Assembly (NCBI RefSeq): GCF_024105735.1
Contig: NZ_JAAAML010000001.1
Location: 434,001-498,000, forward strand
DNA: 64,000 nucleotides
Direction: 5' to 3'
Origin: Parahoeflea alexandrii
Lineage (GTDB): Bacteria; Pseudomonadota; Alphaproteobacteria; Rhizobiales; Rhizobiaceae
This document shows, piece by piece, positions 17,651 through 26,628 of the stretch (positions are counted from its first letter, which is position 1; each line of letters starts with the position of its first letter). The position numbers and the translations under genes are program-made. The notes under the pieces are model-generated. The model saw only the letters and a list, made by a program, of their open reading frames with translations, did not search any database and was not told where the DNA came from.

Positions 17651-18386
17651 GACAGTCGTGTTGCTTCCCGGCCTCCAGTCGGATCACACATCATGGGCCT
17701 ACCAGATCGAACACCTGAAGAGCCGCTATGACGTTTTTGTACCAACGGGCTATCACTCCAGGCCCAGCATTGCCGAAATGGCTGATTGCGTGACCGACCA
17801 GTTGATGCCCCGCTTTCACTTTGTCGCCTGGTCGATGGGAGGGTACATCGCGCTGCAGATGCTTCCGAGGATCAGCGACCGATTGATAAGCTTCGTTCTC
17901 ATCTCGACATCTGCCCGGCCCGAAGATCCGGCCAACACCGAAAGACGGCTTGAGAACCTTGCGACCGCTGAGCAGGAGGGAATGGCTGCAGCCAACGAGC
18001 GCAGCCTGGCGTTCAGCTGCCTGGATGTGGACAGCCTGGAGGTCTCGCAGCGTGAGGCCCTGAAGCAAAGTGCGGTCGATCTCGGTGTTGAAGCTTTCCG
18101 GGCGCAGCAGCACGCGATCATCAAGCGGCCGGACGGGCGGGCAAATCTTCCGTTGGTCAAATGCCCGACGCTGGTGATTGTCGGAGATGGCGACGAAGTC
18201 ACGCCACCCGACCGCGCCCTGGAAATTCACAAGGGCATACCAGGCTCCGAGTTCATTACGATCCCAAACACCGGTCATTGTCCGCCGCTTGAGCACCCGC
18301 AACAGGTCAACCAGCTTCTGGAGACGTGGTTCTCGCGTAATTCCGGAACTCAGCCGCAACCGGCGGCGCAAACTCAGGACAGCTAG
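17643..18386 (+). CDS. Alpha/beta hydrolase
   Basis: A 247-residue cytoplasmic hydrolase with the nucleophile elbow AWSMGGY (Ser64), acid loop VIVGDGDEVTP and catalytic His in PNTGHCPPLE, giving a complete Ser-Asp-His triad. The N-terminal LLPGLQSDHTSW carries the oxyanion-region Gly. It overlaps the last ATPase gene by eight bases, so it belongs to the transport operon and probably cleaves an ester, lactone or amide in the imported compound. Substrate unknown. Confidence 0.82.
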   Translation: MRETVVLLPGLQSDHTSWAYQIEHLKSRYDVFVPTGYHSRPSIAEMADCVTDQLMPRFHFVAWSMGGYIALQMLPRISDRLISFVLISTSARPEDPANTERRLENLATAEQEGMAAANERSLAFSCLDVDSLEVSQREALKQSAVDLGVEAFRAQQHAIIKRPDGRANLPLVKCPTLVIVGDGDEVTPPDRALEIHKGIPGSEFITIPNTGHCPPLEHPQQVNQLLETWFSRNSGTQPQPAAQTQDS

Positions 18387-18599
18387 AAGCTCGGACCTGT
18401 GCAGCTTGGACCGCGTTCCCGGCCTGTGTCGAGCAGGTGTCGCTGCAGATCCTTCAGGCCGGAGATATCCCACTTGCCGATGGATCTGCCGATCCGGCCC
18501 GCGACCGCCGCGTGAGCACGGCGGCGCCCTGCATGTGCAACCGGTTGCGGAACGCCTGTTTGCGAGAAAAATATCTTGGGGTTTTTGCGGCCGGGCAGG

Positions 18600-18700
18600 A
18601 GGCATGAGTTTGGGATGATCAAGGCGATCGAGCGCGGGGACGGCGACGCAGCATCGGCTGCCATGGAGAGGGGCATTCATTATGGTTATGACTGGGTCAT
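18600..18700 (+). pseudogene. Possible remnant of a GntR-family FCD domain
   Basis: The plus-strand frame here reads HEFGMIKAIERGDGDAASAA followed by MERGI, which resembles the last helix of the FCD ligand domain of FadR-type GntR regulators. No helix-turn-helix or rest of the domain is found upstream, and the surrounding 18387-18761 stretch (375 bases) otherwise shows no gene. I read it as a decayed regulator fragment. Chance resemblance is possible. Confidence 0.35.
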
Positions 18701-18761
18701 CAGGTCGCTGGCATCAAGCGCTTCTGAAGGTGTTGAATGGTGCCGGCGCGCTCATTGCCGC

Positions 18762-19655
18762 TTAATCCACCAGGGCTCCGCGTTTTGAAATGACTTTCGC
18801 GGCCAGCTCTGCGCCGGCCCTGATCGCTTGCGCAAGGTCGGTGCGCTCAAGGTAGGCTGCCAGAAACGCTGCGTTGAAGCTGTCGCCGGCAGCCGTGGTG
18901 TCAACGATCCCGGTCACCGGGGCAGGGGTGAAACGGATGGTCTGGCCCTTGTCCAGGGCGATCATCTCATCCGCTCCATTCTTGACGACGACAAGCCCTG
19001 CGCCGCAATCGGCGTAGCGGCGCGCGGTGTCGTCCGGGGCAGTATCGCCAAAGGCTGCCGCCTCATCCTCGAAAGAGGGCAGCAGGATGTCACTGACAGC
19101 AGCCGCTGCCATGATGGCGGTACGCATGGTGTCGGGATCTTCCCAGAGGCGCGGGCGAAGGTTGGGATCGAAGGCCACCGTGGCGCCGGCCCCGCGGGCT
19201 TCGGCGATGGCGTCGAGCAATGCCTGACGGTCTCCGGGCGACAGGATGGCAAGGGTTATTCCCGAGAAGAAGATGAGGCTTGCGGTCGACAGTGCTTCCC
19301 TGAGCGCCGCGAGGTCCGTGGCCAGCTTGCGGGCGGCTGAATCCGAGCGCCAATAGGCGAAGCTGCGTTCACCGTTGTCGAGCTGGATCAGGTAGAGGCC
19401 GACGGTCCTGTCGGGCAGACGGCGTATCAGATCGGTGCGGATACTGGCGTTGCCGATGAAATCCGTCATCCGCAGGGAAATGGCATCCTGGCCCACCGCG
19501 GTAAAATAGGCGACGTCCCAGTGCGGTGCGAGTGTCTGTCTTGCGTACCAGGCCGTGTTCAGCGTGTCGCCGGCAAAGCCCAGATGATAGTCGCCGGATG
19601 CGGTTGGCGCCATTTCGACCATGCATTCGCCGATCGACAGGAATGTCTGTTTCAT
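18762..19655 (-). CDS. kdgK: PfkB-family sugar kinase, likely 2-keto-3-deoxygluconate kinase
   Basis: A 297-residue ribokinase/PfkB-family enzyme with the N-terminal SIGECMVEM and GFAGDTLNTAWY substrate region and the C-terminal anion-hole/catalytic motif DTTAAGDSFNAAF (about residues 247-259, catalytic Asp in GDS). The pattern is that of KdgK, which makes KDPG from KDG and ATP in the cytoplasm. The context of KduI, KduD, UxaC, UxuA and UxuB, all leading to KDG, strongly supports this. It overlaps the gntR stop by four bases. Confidence 0.85.
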   Translation of the reverse strand: MKQTFLSIGECMVEMAPTASGDYHLGFAGDTLNTAWYARQTLAPHWDVAYFTAVGQDAISLRMTDFIGNASIRTDLIRRLPDRTVGLYLIQLDNGERSFAYWRSDSAARKLATDLAALREALSTASLIFFSGITLAILSPGDRQALLDAIAEARGAGATVAFDPNLRPRLWEDPDTMRTAIMAAAAVSDILLPSFEDEAAAFGDTAPDDTARRYADCGAGLVVVKNGADEMIALDKGQTIRFTPAPVTGIVDTTAAGDSFNAAFLAAYLERTDLAQAIRAGAELAAKVISKRGALVD

Positions 19656-20356
19656 GCCTCAGTCTCGTCAGCGAAATAGCGGCCATGGTCGGCCCTGATG
19701 CGAACGATCTGCTCCTTGATGCGCGAGAGGTGGATGCGCATGTGGTGCATTGCCTGTTCCTCGTCGCGGGCGCGGATGGCCTCCATGACCTTCAAATGGT
19801 CGCCGTAAGCGTCCTGGGAGGCGAAGGAGAGCGAAAGAAACCGGACGCGGTCCATGTGCGCCTTGTTCTCGCGGATGATGTCCCAGGCAAATCCGAGGCC
19901 CGAGCGCTCGCATATTTCCTTGTGGAACTGGTCGTCGAGACCGTGAAAACTGACCGGATCCTTGGCGTCCACCGCCTTGCGCTGGATTTCCAGGATTTCA
20001 TCGAGCGCCGCGTGATCCTCGCTGGTCAGGACCCTGCAGGCGGTGCGCACGGTTTCCGCTTCAAGCGCGTTGCGCACGAAGCGGGCCTGAAGCACAGCGG
20101 TGGAGGAAATCTGCGAGACCAGCGTCGCCCGTTGCGGGCGGATGGAAAGAAAGCCGAGCTTGGAAAGACGATAGAACGCGTCCCGTACAGGCTGGCGCGA
20201 CACGCCCAGCGCCTTGGCCACCTCGACCTCGGACATCTTGGTCCCCGGCGGCAGTTCCAAAAGCAGAATCTGGCTGTGCAATTCGTCGAATACGGTGTCG
20301 GCCACCGAGGGACGATTGAGCGGTTCCAGGTTCCGCAAGGAGGAAGATACGGGCAT
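19652..20356 (-). CDS. GntR-family (FadR/FCD) regulator of uronate genes
   Basis: A 234-residue regulator with an N-terminal winged helix (GTKMSEVEVAKALGVSRQPV, about residues 39-58) and a C-terminal FCD ligand domain with the metal-type His residues (FHGLDDQFHKEI; MHHMRIHLSRIKEQ). The ATG at 20356 is preceded by GGAG. It is co-transcribed with kdgK and divergent from the uxaC-led operon. A TGCTA-N7-TAGCA palindrome overlaps its upstream region. It probably responds to a uronate intermediate, in the manner of ExuR, UxuR or KdgR-type FCD proteins. Confidence 0.88.
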   Translation of the reverse strand: MPVSSSLRNLEPLNRPSVADTVFDELHSQILLLELPPGTKMSEVEVAKALGVSRQPVRDAFYRLSKLGFLSIRPQRATLVSQISSTAVLQARFVRNALEAETVRTACRVLTSEDHAALDEILEIQRKAVDAKDPVSFHGLDDQFHKEICERSGLGFAWDIIRENKAHMDRVRFLSLSFASQDAYGDHLKVMEAIRARDEEQAMHHMRIHLSRIKEQIVRIRADHGRYFADETEA

Positions 20357-20374
20357 GCGTTCACTCCGTTGACT

Positions 20375-20391
20375 TGCTATGCATACTAGCA
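20375..20391. promoter_or_regulatory. Palindromic operator candidate, GntR/uxaC divergent region
   Basis: TGCTA (20375-20379), seven bases, TAGCA (20387-20391), with TATGCATA nested inside. It lies 19 bases upstream of the gntR start codon and about 60 before uxaC, a position suited to control of both units by the adjacent FCD regulator. Confidence 0.5.
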
Positions 20392-20451
20392 TATTACATT
20401 ACCAGATTGATTGAAAGGCCTGTTGGGAGCGGGCCTGCATGGAGGATTAGG

Positions 20452-21858
20452 GTGACACTTCTGGTTCCTGACAGGTTGTTTCCGGTTGATCCGCAGACGC
20501 GCGGAATCGCCCGTGAACTCTATCAGAGCGTTGCCGATAAGCCGATCATCAGTCCGCATGGTCACACCGACCCGCGCTGGTACGCCGAGAATCAGCCGTT
20601 TGCCGATCCGGCGCAACTGTTCATCACGCCCGACCATTACGTCTTCCGCATGCTGTTTTCGCAGGGCATCAGCCTTGAAAGCCTCGGCGTGCCGCGGGCC
20701 GATGGCGGTGCGACCGAAACCGACGGCCGCAAGATCTGGCGGCTGTTTGCCGAGAACTATCACCTGTTTCGCGGCACGCCTTCGCGGCTTTGGCTCGACC
20801 ACGCTTTCCAGGATGTGTTCGGCATGACCATACCGGTGTCAAAGGCAACCGCTGACGAGACCTATGATCATATCGCCGAGTGCCTTACCAGGCCGGAGTT
20901 CCTGCCGCGGGCCCTGTTCGAGCGGTTCAACATCGAGGCGATTGCCACCACCGAAAGCCCGCTCGACGATCTGCGCTGGCACCGGATGATCCGGGACAGC
21001 GGCTGGAAGGGGCGGGTGGTGACCGCCTACCGTCCGGACCCGGTTGTGGACCCCGAGTTCGCGGGTTTCTCCGACAATGTGGCGCAGCTTGGCGCGCTGA
21101 CCGGCGAAGCCACGTCGACCTGGGAAGGGTACCTCCAGGCGCACCGCATTCGCCGCGCCTATTTCAAGGACTTCGGCGCGACATCTTCCGATCACGGGCA
21201 TCCGACGGCGCGCACGGAAAACCTCTCGGCACCCGAAGCGGCGGCATTGTTCGCCAAGGCGCTGAAAGGCGTCTGCACCGCCGAGGAAGCCGATGCCTTC
21301 CGCGGGCACATGCTCACGGAAATGGCGCGCATGAGCCTGGAAGACGGGTTGGTGCTGCAGATCCATCCGGGCAGCCATCGCAACCATTCCGGCCCGATCC
21401 TGTCTGCCTTCGGGCGCGACAAGGGCTTCGATATTCCGACGAGGACGGATTACGTCCGCGCGCTCAAGCCGCTGCTCGATGCGGTTGGCCTGGAGAAGGA
21501 TCTCACGATCATCGTCTTCACCCTGGACGAGACCAGCTATGCGCGTGAGCTGGCGCCGCTCGCGGGTGCCTATCCTGCGCTGAAGCTGGGGCCTGCCTGG
21601 TGGTTTTACGACAGTCCCGAAGGCATGCGGCGGTTCCGCGAAATGACGACGGAAACCGCAGGCTTCTACAACACCGTCGGCTTCAACGACGACACCCGCG
21701 CATTCTGTTCCATTCCCGCAAGGCACGATGTGAGCCGGCGGGTGGATTGTGCCTTTCTCGCCACGCTGGTCGCGACCGGCCGGCTGTCCGGGGAGGATGC
21801 ATTCGAGGTCGCAAATGACCTTGCTTATCGGCTTGCCAAGCAAGCTTACCGGCTCTGA
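20452..21858 (+). CDS. uxaC: Glucuronate isomerase
   Basis: A 468-residue uronate isomerase (D-glucuronate to D-fructuronate, also D-galacturonate to D-tagaturonate). The amidohydrolase-fold metal motif is seen in [10 protein letters not shown] (about residues 36-45); other landmarks are AITTES-like [11 protein letters not shown] and [12 protein letters not shown]. The GTG at 20452 has GGAGG six bases upstream; earlier in-frame starts lack support. It heads the operon that continues with the TRAP transporter. Confidence 0.93.
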   Translation: MTLLVPDRLFPVDPQTRGIARELYQSVADKPIISPHGHTDPRWYAENQPFADPAQLFITPDHYVFRMLFSQGISLESLGVPRADGGATETDGRKIWRLFAENYHLFRGTPSRLWLDHAFQDVFGMTIPVSKATADETYDHIAECLTRPEFLPRALFERFNIEAIATTESPLDDLRWHRMIRDSGWKGRVVTAYRPDPVVDPEFAGFSDNVAQLGALTGEATSTWEGYLQAHRIRRAYFKDFGATSSDHGHPTARTENLSAPEAAALFAKALKGVCTAEEADAFRGHMLTEMARMSLEDGLVLQIHPGSHRNHSGPILSAFGRDKGFDIPTRTDYVRALKPLLDAVGLEKDLTIIVFTLDETSYARELAPLAGAYPALKLGPAWWFYDSPEGMRRFREMTTETAGFYNTVGFNDDTRAFCSIPARHDVSRRVDCAFLATLVATGRLSGEDAFEVANDLAYRLAKQAYRL

Positions 21859-21883
21859 GAGCCTTTTCTGGGAGGAGACTGAC

Positions 21884-22864
21884 ATGAAACTGATGAAAAC
21901 ACTCGCCGGCGTGCTGCTGGCAACCGCAGCCATGGCGATGACCGCCAGCGCATGCGAATTGACGCTCAAGTCATCCGACACGCATCCGGACGGGTACCCG
22001 ACGGTTGAAGCCGTCAAGCATATGGGCAAGCTTCTCAAGGAGCGCACAAACGATCGCATCTGCGTCGAGGTGTTCCATTCCGCCCAGCTCGGCCAGGAGA
22101 AGGACACGATCGAGCAGACCAAGTTCGGGGTGATCGATCTCAACCGCGTCTCGATGGGCCCGTTCAACAACCTGGTCGAGGAGACCAAGGTCGTCTCGCT
22201 GCCTTACGTCTTCAAGGGCGTCGACCACATGCACCGGGTCATGGACGGCCCGATCGGCGATGATATCCTCAAGGCTTTCGAACCGCATGGTTACGTTGGG
22301 CTGGCATTTTACGATGGCGGCTCGCGCAGCTTCTACAACAAGGTCAAGCCGATCAAGTCGATCGAAGATCTGAAGGGCATGAAGGTTCGCGTCATGCAGT
22401 CCGACATTTTCGTCGACATGATGACCGCACTCGGCGCCAACGCAACGCCGATGCCCTATGGTGAAGTCTACTCAGCCATCCAGACCGGCGTCATTGACGG
22501 TGCAGAAAACAACTGGCCGTCGTTTGAATCCTCGGGCCATTACGAGGTTGCAGGCTACTATACGCTGGACGAACACCTGATCGTTCCGGAAGTGCTGGTG
22601 ATGTCCAAGGCATCCTGGGACAAGCTGTCGGCCGAGGACCAGGCCGCTGTTCGCCAGGCTGCGAAGGATTCGGTTTCCGTGATGCGCGAAATGTGGGTGG
22701 CCCGCGAAAAGGCATCCGAGGAAAAGGTGCGTGCGGCCGGTGTCGAAGTCATCACCGAGATCGACAAGGCGCCGTTCATGGCGGCGATGGACAGCGTCTA
22801 TGAAAAGCACGTGACATCCGACAAGCTCAAGGATCTGGTTGCCCGTATCCGGTCAACCGACTGA
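21884..22864 (+). CDS. TRAP transporter substrate-binding protein (DctP)
   Basis: A 326-residue periplasmic protein with a signal peptide ([20 protein letters not shown], cleavage about residues 22-24) and DctP family marks: [20 protein letters not shown], the Arg of [10 protein letters not shown] that ligates the substrate carboxylate, and [27 protein letters not shown] precedes the ATG. The context of uronate enzymes on both sides indicates glucuronate, galacturonate or an unsaturated uronate as ligand. Confidence 0.9.
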   Translation: MKLMKTLAGVLLATAAMAMTASACELTLKSSDTHPDGYPTVEAVKHMGKLLKERTNDRICVEVFHSAQLGQEKDTIEQTKFGVIDLNRVSMGPFNNLVEETKVVSLPYVFKGVDHMHRVMDGPIGDDILKAFEPHGYVGLAFYDGGSRSFYNKVKPIKSIEDLKGMKVRVMQSDIFVDMMTALGANATPMPYGEVYSAIQTGVIDGAENNWPSFESSGHYEVAGYYTLDEHLIVPEVLVMSKASWDKLSAEDQAAVRQAAKDSVSVMREMWVAREKASEEKVRAAGVEVITEIDKAPFMAAMDSVYEKHVTSDKLKDLVARIRSTD

Positions 22865-22876
22865 TCTCATCTTGAA

Positions 22877-22903
22877 GACCATGGCGGGTTGTCCGCCATG
22901 GTC
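22877..22903 (+). terminator. Intercistronic hairpin after dctP
   Basis: GACCATGGCGG and CCGCCATGGTC form a perfect 11-bp stem with a 5-base loop, between the binding-protein and small-permease genes and lacking a T-run. It probably stabilises the upstream mRNA or attenuates downstream expression. Confidence 0.65.
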
Positions 22904-22935
22904 CCTTGCTTCCGGGGGTTAAGGTGCAGGACACA

Positions 22936-23448
22936 ATGAAATCCGTCGCGTGGGCCTTGCGCCACGTCGCGCGCCTTGCGCTCTGGCTTGCGGCAGCCGG
23001 GCTGATAATGATGACCGTCTTCATCACGGCCCAGGTCGTGGCCCGCTACATCTTCAACGATTCGCTGGTCTGGAGTGAACCCGCCGCCGTCATCCTGATG
23101 GGCTGGTTCATCTTTCTGGGTGCCGCAGTGGGCATCCGGGAAGGCTATCACCTGAGCTTCGACGTGATGCTCTATTTCCTGCCGCAGTCGGCCAAGCTCT
23201 GGCTCTACAGCGTCTCCGATCTGGTCGTGACCGGATTCGGGGTCGGAATGGTCTGGTTCGGCTCGCAACTGGCGCTGTCGGCCTGGGATGTGAAGTTGCC
23301 TTCACTCGGCATATCCGGCGCCTTCGATTTTCTGCCCATCGTCGGCGGCGGTGTCCTCATGGTGCTGTTTTCGATGGAACGGCTGGCCCGCCGGGCAGCC
23401 GGCATGCCCACCGCGCGTTTTGGCGAAACCGATCCCTTGGAAGATTGA
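22936..23448 (+). CDS. TRAP transporter small permease (DctQ)
   Basis: A 170-residue four-helix membrane protein of the DctQ family, with segments at about residues 15-37, 45-70, 85-110 and 125-148 and the family-like FNDSLVWSEPAAVILMGWF region. The ATG at 22936 has AGGA upstream; a GTG at 22924 is also possible. It overlaps the large permease gene by four bases and pairs with it. Confidence 0.88.
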   Translation: MKSVAWALRHVARLALWLAAAGLIMMTVFITAQVVARYIFNDSLVWSEPAAVILMGWFIFLGAAVGIREGYHLSFDVMLYFLPQSAKLWLYSVSDLVVTGFGVGMVWFGSQLALSAWDVKLPSLGISGAFDFLPIVGGGVLMVLFSMERLARRAAGMPTARFGETDPLED

Positions 23449-24731
23449 AAATGGAAGTCTGGGTTCTCTTCGGAACATTCGTGTTCCTGCTCCTGATCGG
23501 TACGCCGGTGGCCTTCTGCCTCGGTGTGGCGTCCTTCGCGACCGTCCTCTATCTCGGTCTGCCGCCGGTGGTGGTGTTCCAGCAGCTCAATTCCGGGGTT
23601 TCGGTGTTTGCGCTGATGGCCATTCCGTTCTTCATCTTCGCCGGCGAGCTCATGGTGCGCGGCGACATCGCGCGGCGGCTAGTTGCTCTTGCCGGCGCCA
23701 TGGTCGGGCACATGCGTGGCGGCCTCGGGCAGGTCAACATCACGGCTTCGGTGCTGTTTGGCGGTATCTCCGGGTCGGCCGCCGCCGATGCGACCGCGAT
23801 CGGCGGGCTGATGATCCCGCAGATGAAGGAAAAGGGCTACAGCGTCGAGTACGGTGTCAATGTCACCGTGGTCTCCTCGATCATCGCTCTGATGCTGCCG
23901 CCGTCGCACAACATGATCATCTATTCGATCTCGGCCGGTGGCCGGCTTTCGATCGCCGATCTCTTCACGGCTGGAATCATTCCCGGACTTTTGCTCGCCG
24001 TCTCCTTGATGATCACCGCCTGGTTCGTCGCCAAGAAGGCAGGATATCCGACCGAGACGTTTCCCGGCTGGGCCATGCTGGGGGCGATCTTCTTCAATGC
24101 CATTCCCGGTATTCTTCTGATCGTCATCATCTTCGGCGGCGTTCGCTCGGGCATCTTCACTGCCTCCGAGAGTTCCTGCATCGCGGCGGTCTATGCGCTG
24201 CTTGTCACAACGCTGGCCTATCGCACGATGAACTGGACCAGCTTTGTCGAAGCGACCAAGGCTGCGGTTCGCACCACGGCCATGGTGCTGCTGGTGATCG
24301 GTTGCGCAGCTTCCTTCGGCTGGCTGCTGGCCTTCCTTCGCATTCCGGCCGAGCTGGTGGAACTGATGAAGGCGGTCTCGGACAACCCGATCATCATCCT
24401 GCTGATGATCAACCTGGTTCTGCTGATGCTCGGCACCTTCATGGACATGTCGCCGCTGATCGTCATCACCACGCCGATCTTCCTGCCGGTGGCGACGGCC
24501 TTCGGTGTCGACCCGGTGCATTTCGGCGTCATTCTGGTGCTTAATCTCGGTATCGGGCTCTGCACGCCTCCGGTGGGAACGGTTCTGTTCGTCGGCTGCG
24601 CCGTGGGCCGGATATCGGTCTGGGACGCGATCCGGACGATCTGGCCCTTCTACGGGGCCGCGGTCTTCACGCTGCTGCTGGTCACCTACATCCCGTCGCT
24701 TTCGCTCTGGCTTCCATCGCTGTTCCACTGA
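23445..24731 (+). CDS. TRAP transporter large permease (DctM)
   Basis: A 428-residue membrane protein with about twelve hydrophobic segments, the transport subunit of the Na+-coupled TRAP system. Landmarks include GGISGSAAADATAIGGLMIP (about residues 106-125), LPPSHNMIIY and GIGLCTPPVG near the C-terminus. It begins within the end of the small-permease gene. It imports the uronate bound by the preceding periplasmic protein. Confidence 0.93.
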   Translation: MKMEVWVLFGTFVFLLLIGTPVAFCLGVASFATVLYLGLPPVVVFQQLNSGVSVFALMAIPFFIFAGELMVRGDIARRLVALAGAMVGHMRGGLGQVNITASVLFGGISGSAAADATAIGGLMIPQMKEKGYSVEYGVNVTVVSSIIALMLPPSHNMIIYSISAGGRLSIADLFTAGIIPGLLLAVSLMITAWFVAKKAGYPTETFPGWAMLGAIFFNAIPGILLIVIIFGGVRSGIFTASESSCIAAVYALLVTTLAYRTMNWTSFVEATKAAVRTTAMVLLVIGCAASFGWLLAFLRIPAELVELMKAVSDNPIIILLMINLVLLMLGTFMDMSPLIVITTPIFLPVATAFGVDPVHFGVILVLNLGIGLCTPPVGTVLFVGCAVGRISVWDAIRTIWPFYGAAVFTLLLVTYIPSLSLWLPSLFH

Positions 24732-24738
24732 GGTTCCC

Positions 24739-25065
24739 ATGATCAAGCATTTCCCCGAAGTCGAGGCCGATCCAGGCGTGAAGCGGCAGGTCCTGAGCGA
24801 CAGTCCGGAGCTGATGGTTGTGGCCTTCCGGTTCCAGGCCGCGGGCGCGGAAGGCAAGCTTCACAACCATCCGCATGTGCAGTCGACCTATGTCGAATCC
24901 GGACGGTTCGCGTTCACGGTCGCCGGGGAGAGCTTCGACGTCGGGCCGGGTGACAGCTTCGTCATTCCGTCCAACGCCGTGCATGGCTGCCGCTGCCTTG
25001 AGCCCGGAACCCTGATCGACACGTTCGCGCCGCGGCGCGATGATTTTCTGACGCCCAACCCTTGA
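24739..25065 (+). CDS. kdgF: KdgF-like cupin, unsaturated uronate linearising enzyme
   Basis: A 108-residue single cupin. The metal-binding motif is seen as KLHNHPHVQSTYVESGRF (about residues 40-57) and the second His as PSNAVHGCRCLEPG, with the family-typical C-terminal IDTFAPRRDDFL. This matches KdgF, which opens 4,5-unsaturated uronate to 5-keto-4-deoxyuronate (DKI). Its place directly before kduI, which uses DKI, supports the call. Confidence 0.82.
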   Translation: MIKHFPEVEADPGVKRQVLSDSPELMVVAFRFQAAGAEGKLHNHPHVQSTYVESGRFAFTVAGESFDVGPGDSFVIPSNAVHGCRCLEPGTLIDTFAPRRDDFLTPNP

Positions 25066-25078
25066 AGGGAGACTTTTC

Positions 25079-25903
25079 ATGCTGACCGTTGAAACCCGGC
25101 ACGCAATCGATCCGGCTACGGCCAAAGGCCTCGACACGGCCGGACTGCGTGCGCATTTCCATGCCGGCGGAATCTTTGCCGATGGCGAAATCCGGCTCGT
25201 CTATACCCATTACGACCGGCTGATCCTCGGCGGTGCGGTTCCCGGTGCGGGCAAGCTGACGCTGGACCAGGTCAAGGAATGCGGCACCGCCTCGATCCTC
25301 GACCGGAGGGAGATGGGCATTCTCAACATCGGCGACAGCGGCACCGTGTCCGCCGGCGGCACCGATTACACGGTCAACAAGGGTGACGTGCTCTATCTCG
25401 GCATGGGCTCGGGTCCGGTGACCTTTTCCGGCGCCGGCCGTTTCTACATCCTGTCGGCGCCTGCGCACAGGACCTGTCCAAGCAGGCTGATCCGTATCGA
25501 AGACGCGCGGCGGGTGGAAATGGGCTCTGCGGAGACCTCGAACGAACGGGTGATCCTGCAGTTCCTGCACCCGGAAGTGGCCGACAGCTGTCAGCTCTTG
25601 ATGGGGTACACCCAGTTTGCTTCGGGCTCGGTCTGGAACACCATGCCCGCCCACCTGCATGACCGGCGCATGGAAGCCTATCTCTATTTCGAACTGGGAC
25701 CGGAGCAGCGGGTCTTCCACATCATGGGCCAGCCCGATGAGACCCGCCACATCGTGATGGCCAACGAAGAGGCTGTGATCTCGCCGCCCTGGTCGATCCA
25801 TTGCGGCGCGGGAACCGGCGCCTACACCTTCTGCTGGGCCATGGCCGGTGACAATGTCGATTTCACCGACATGGACATGGTGGCGATGGGAGATCTTCGG
25901 TGA
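25079..25903 (+). CDS. kduI: 5-keto-4-deoxyuronate isomerase
   Basis: A 274-residue KduI of normal length. The zinc-binding and family motif MPAHLHDRRMEAYLYFEL (about residues 192-209) is intact, and VISPPWSIHCGAGTGAYTF ends the protein as usual. It converts DKI to 2,5-diketo-3-deoxygluconate in the cytoplasm. It follows kdgF by 13 bases and overlaps kduD by four. Confidence 0.94.
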   Translation: MLTVETRHAIDPATAKGLDTAGLRAHFHAGGIFADGEIRLVYTHYDRLILGGAVPGAGKLTLDQVKECGTASILDRREMGILNIGDSGTVSAGGTDYTVNKGDVLYLGMGSGPVTFSGAGRFYILSAPAHRTCPSRLIRIEDARRVEMGSAETSNERVILQFLHPEVADSCQLLMGYTQFASGSVWNTMPAHLHDRRMEAYLYFELGPEQRVFHIMGQPDETRHIVMANEEAVISPPWSIHCGAGTGAYTFCWAMAGDNVDFTDMDMVAMGDLR

Positions 25904-26628
25904 GCCCATTTTCGCTGGCTGGTAAAACAGCCCTTGTGACCGGCGCCAATACCGGCATCGGTCAGGCTATCGCGCTGGCCATGGGCCGGGCCGGGGCGAG
26001 CGTTATCTGCGCCGGACGACAATCCTGCGCCGAAACCGTGAGCCAGATCGCCGATGGCCGCGAACTGCTTCTGGATTTCTCCGACCCGATGGCGGCGCGT
26101 GACGTTTTTGCGGATGATCAGATCGATATCCTGGTCAACAATGCCGGCATCATCCGCCGGAATGACGCGGTCGATTTCAGCGAAAGCGACTGGGACGATG
26201 TGCTGGATGTGAACCTGAAGGCGGTGTTCTTTACCTGCCAGGCCTTCGGGCGTGCGGTGCTTGCGCGCCAGGGGACCGGCGCCATCGTCAATATTGCATC
26301 GCTTCTGTCGCTGCAGGGCGGGATCCGGGTTCCCTCCTACACGGCTTCCAAGCACGGCGTTGCCGGCATCACCAAGCTGCTTGCCAATGAATGGGCGGCC
26401 AAGGGCATCAATGTGAATGCCATTGCGCCGGGCTATATCGCCACCAACAACACCGAAGCGTTGATCAGGGACGAGGCGCGCAACAGGGCGATCCTCGAGC
26501 GGATTCCCGCAGGACGCTGGGGCGAGCCCGACGATATCGGCGAGACGGCGGTTTTCCTCGCGTCGCCGGCGGCAAAATACATCCACGGCGCAATCCTCAA
26601 CGTCGACGGAGGCTGGCTTGCGCGCTGA
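25900..26628 (+). CDS. kduD: 2-deoxy-D-gluconate 3-dehydrogenase / diketo-deoxygluconate reductase
   Basis: A 242-residue short-chain dehydrogenase with cofactor motif TGANTGIGQAI (about residues 14-24), NNAG (about 84-87), catalytic Ser in ASLLS and YTASK (about 147-151). KduD reduces 2,5-diketo-3-deoxygluconate to KDG. It starts with a GTG overlapping the kduI stop. The order kdgF-kduI-kduD gives a complete branch from unsaturated uronate to KDG. Confidence 0.9.
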   Translation: MSPFSLAGKTALVTGANTGIGQAIALAMGRAGASVICAGRQSCAETVSQIADGRELLLDFSDPMAARDVFADDQIDILVNNAGIIRRNDAVDFSESDWDDVLDVNLKAVFFTCQAFGRAVLARQGTGAIVNIASLLSLQGGIRVPSYTASKHGVAGITKLLANEWAAKGINVNAIAPGYIATNNTEALIRDEARNRAILERIPAGRWGEPDDIGETAVFLASPAAKYIHGAILNVDGGWLAR

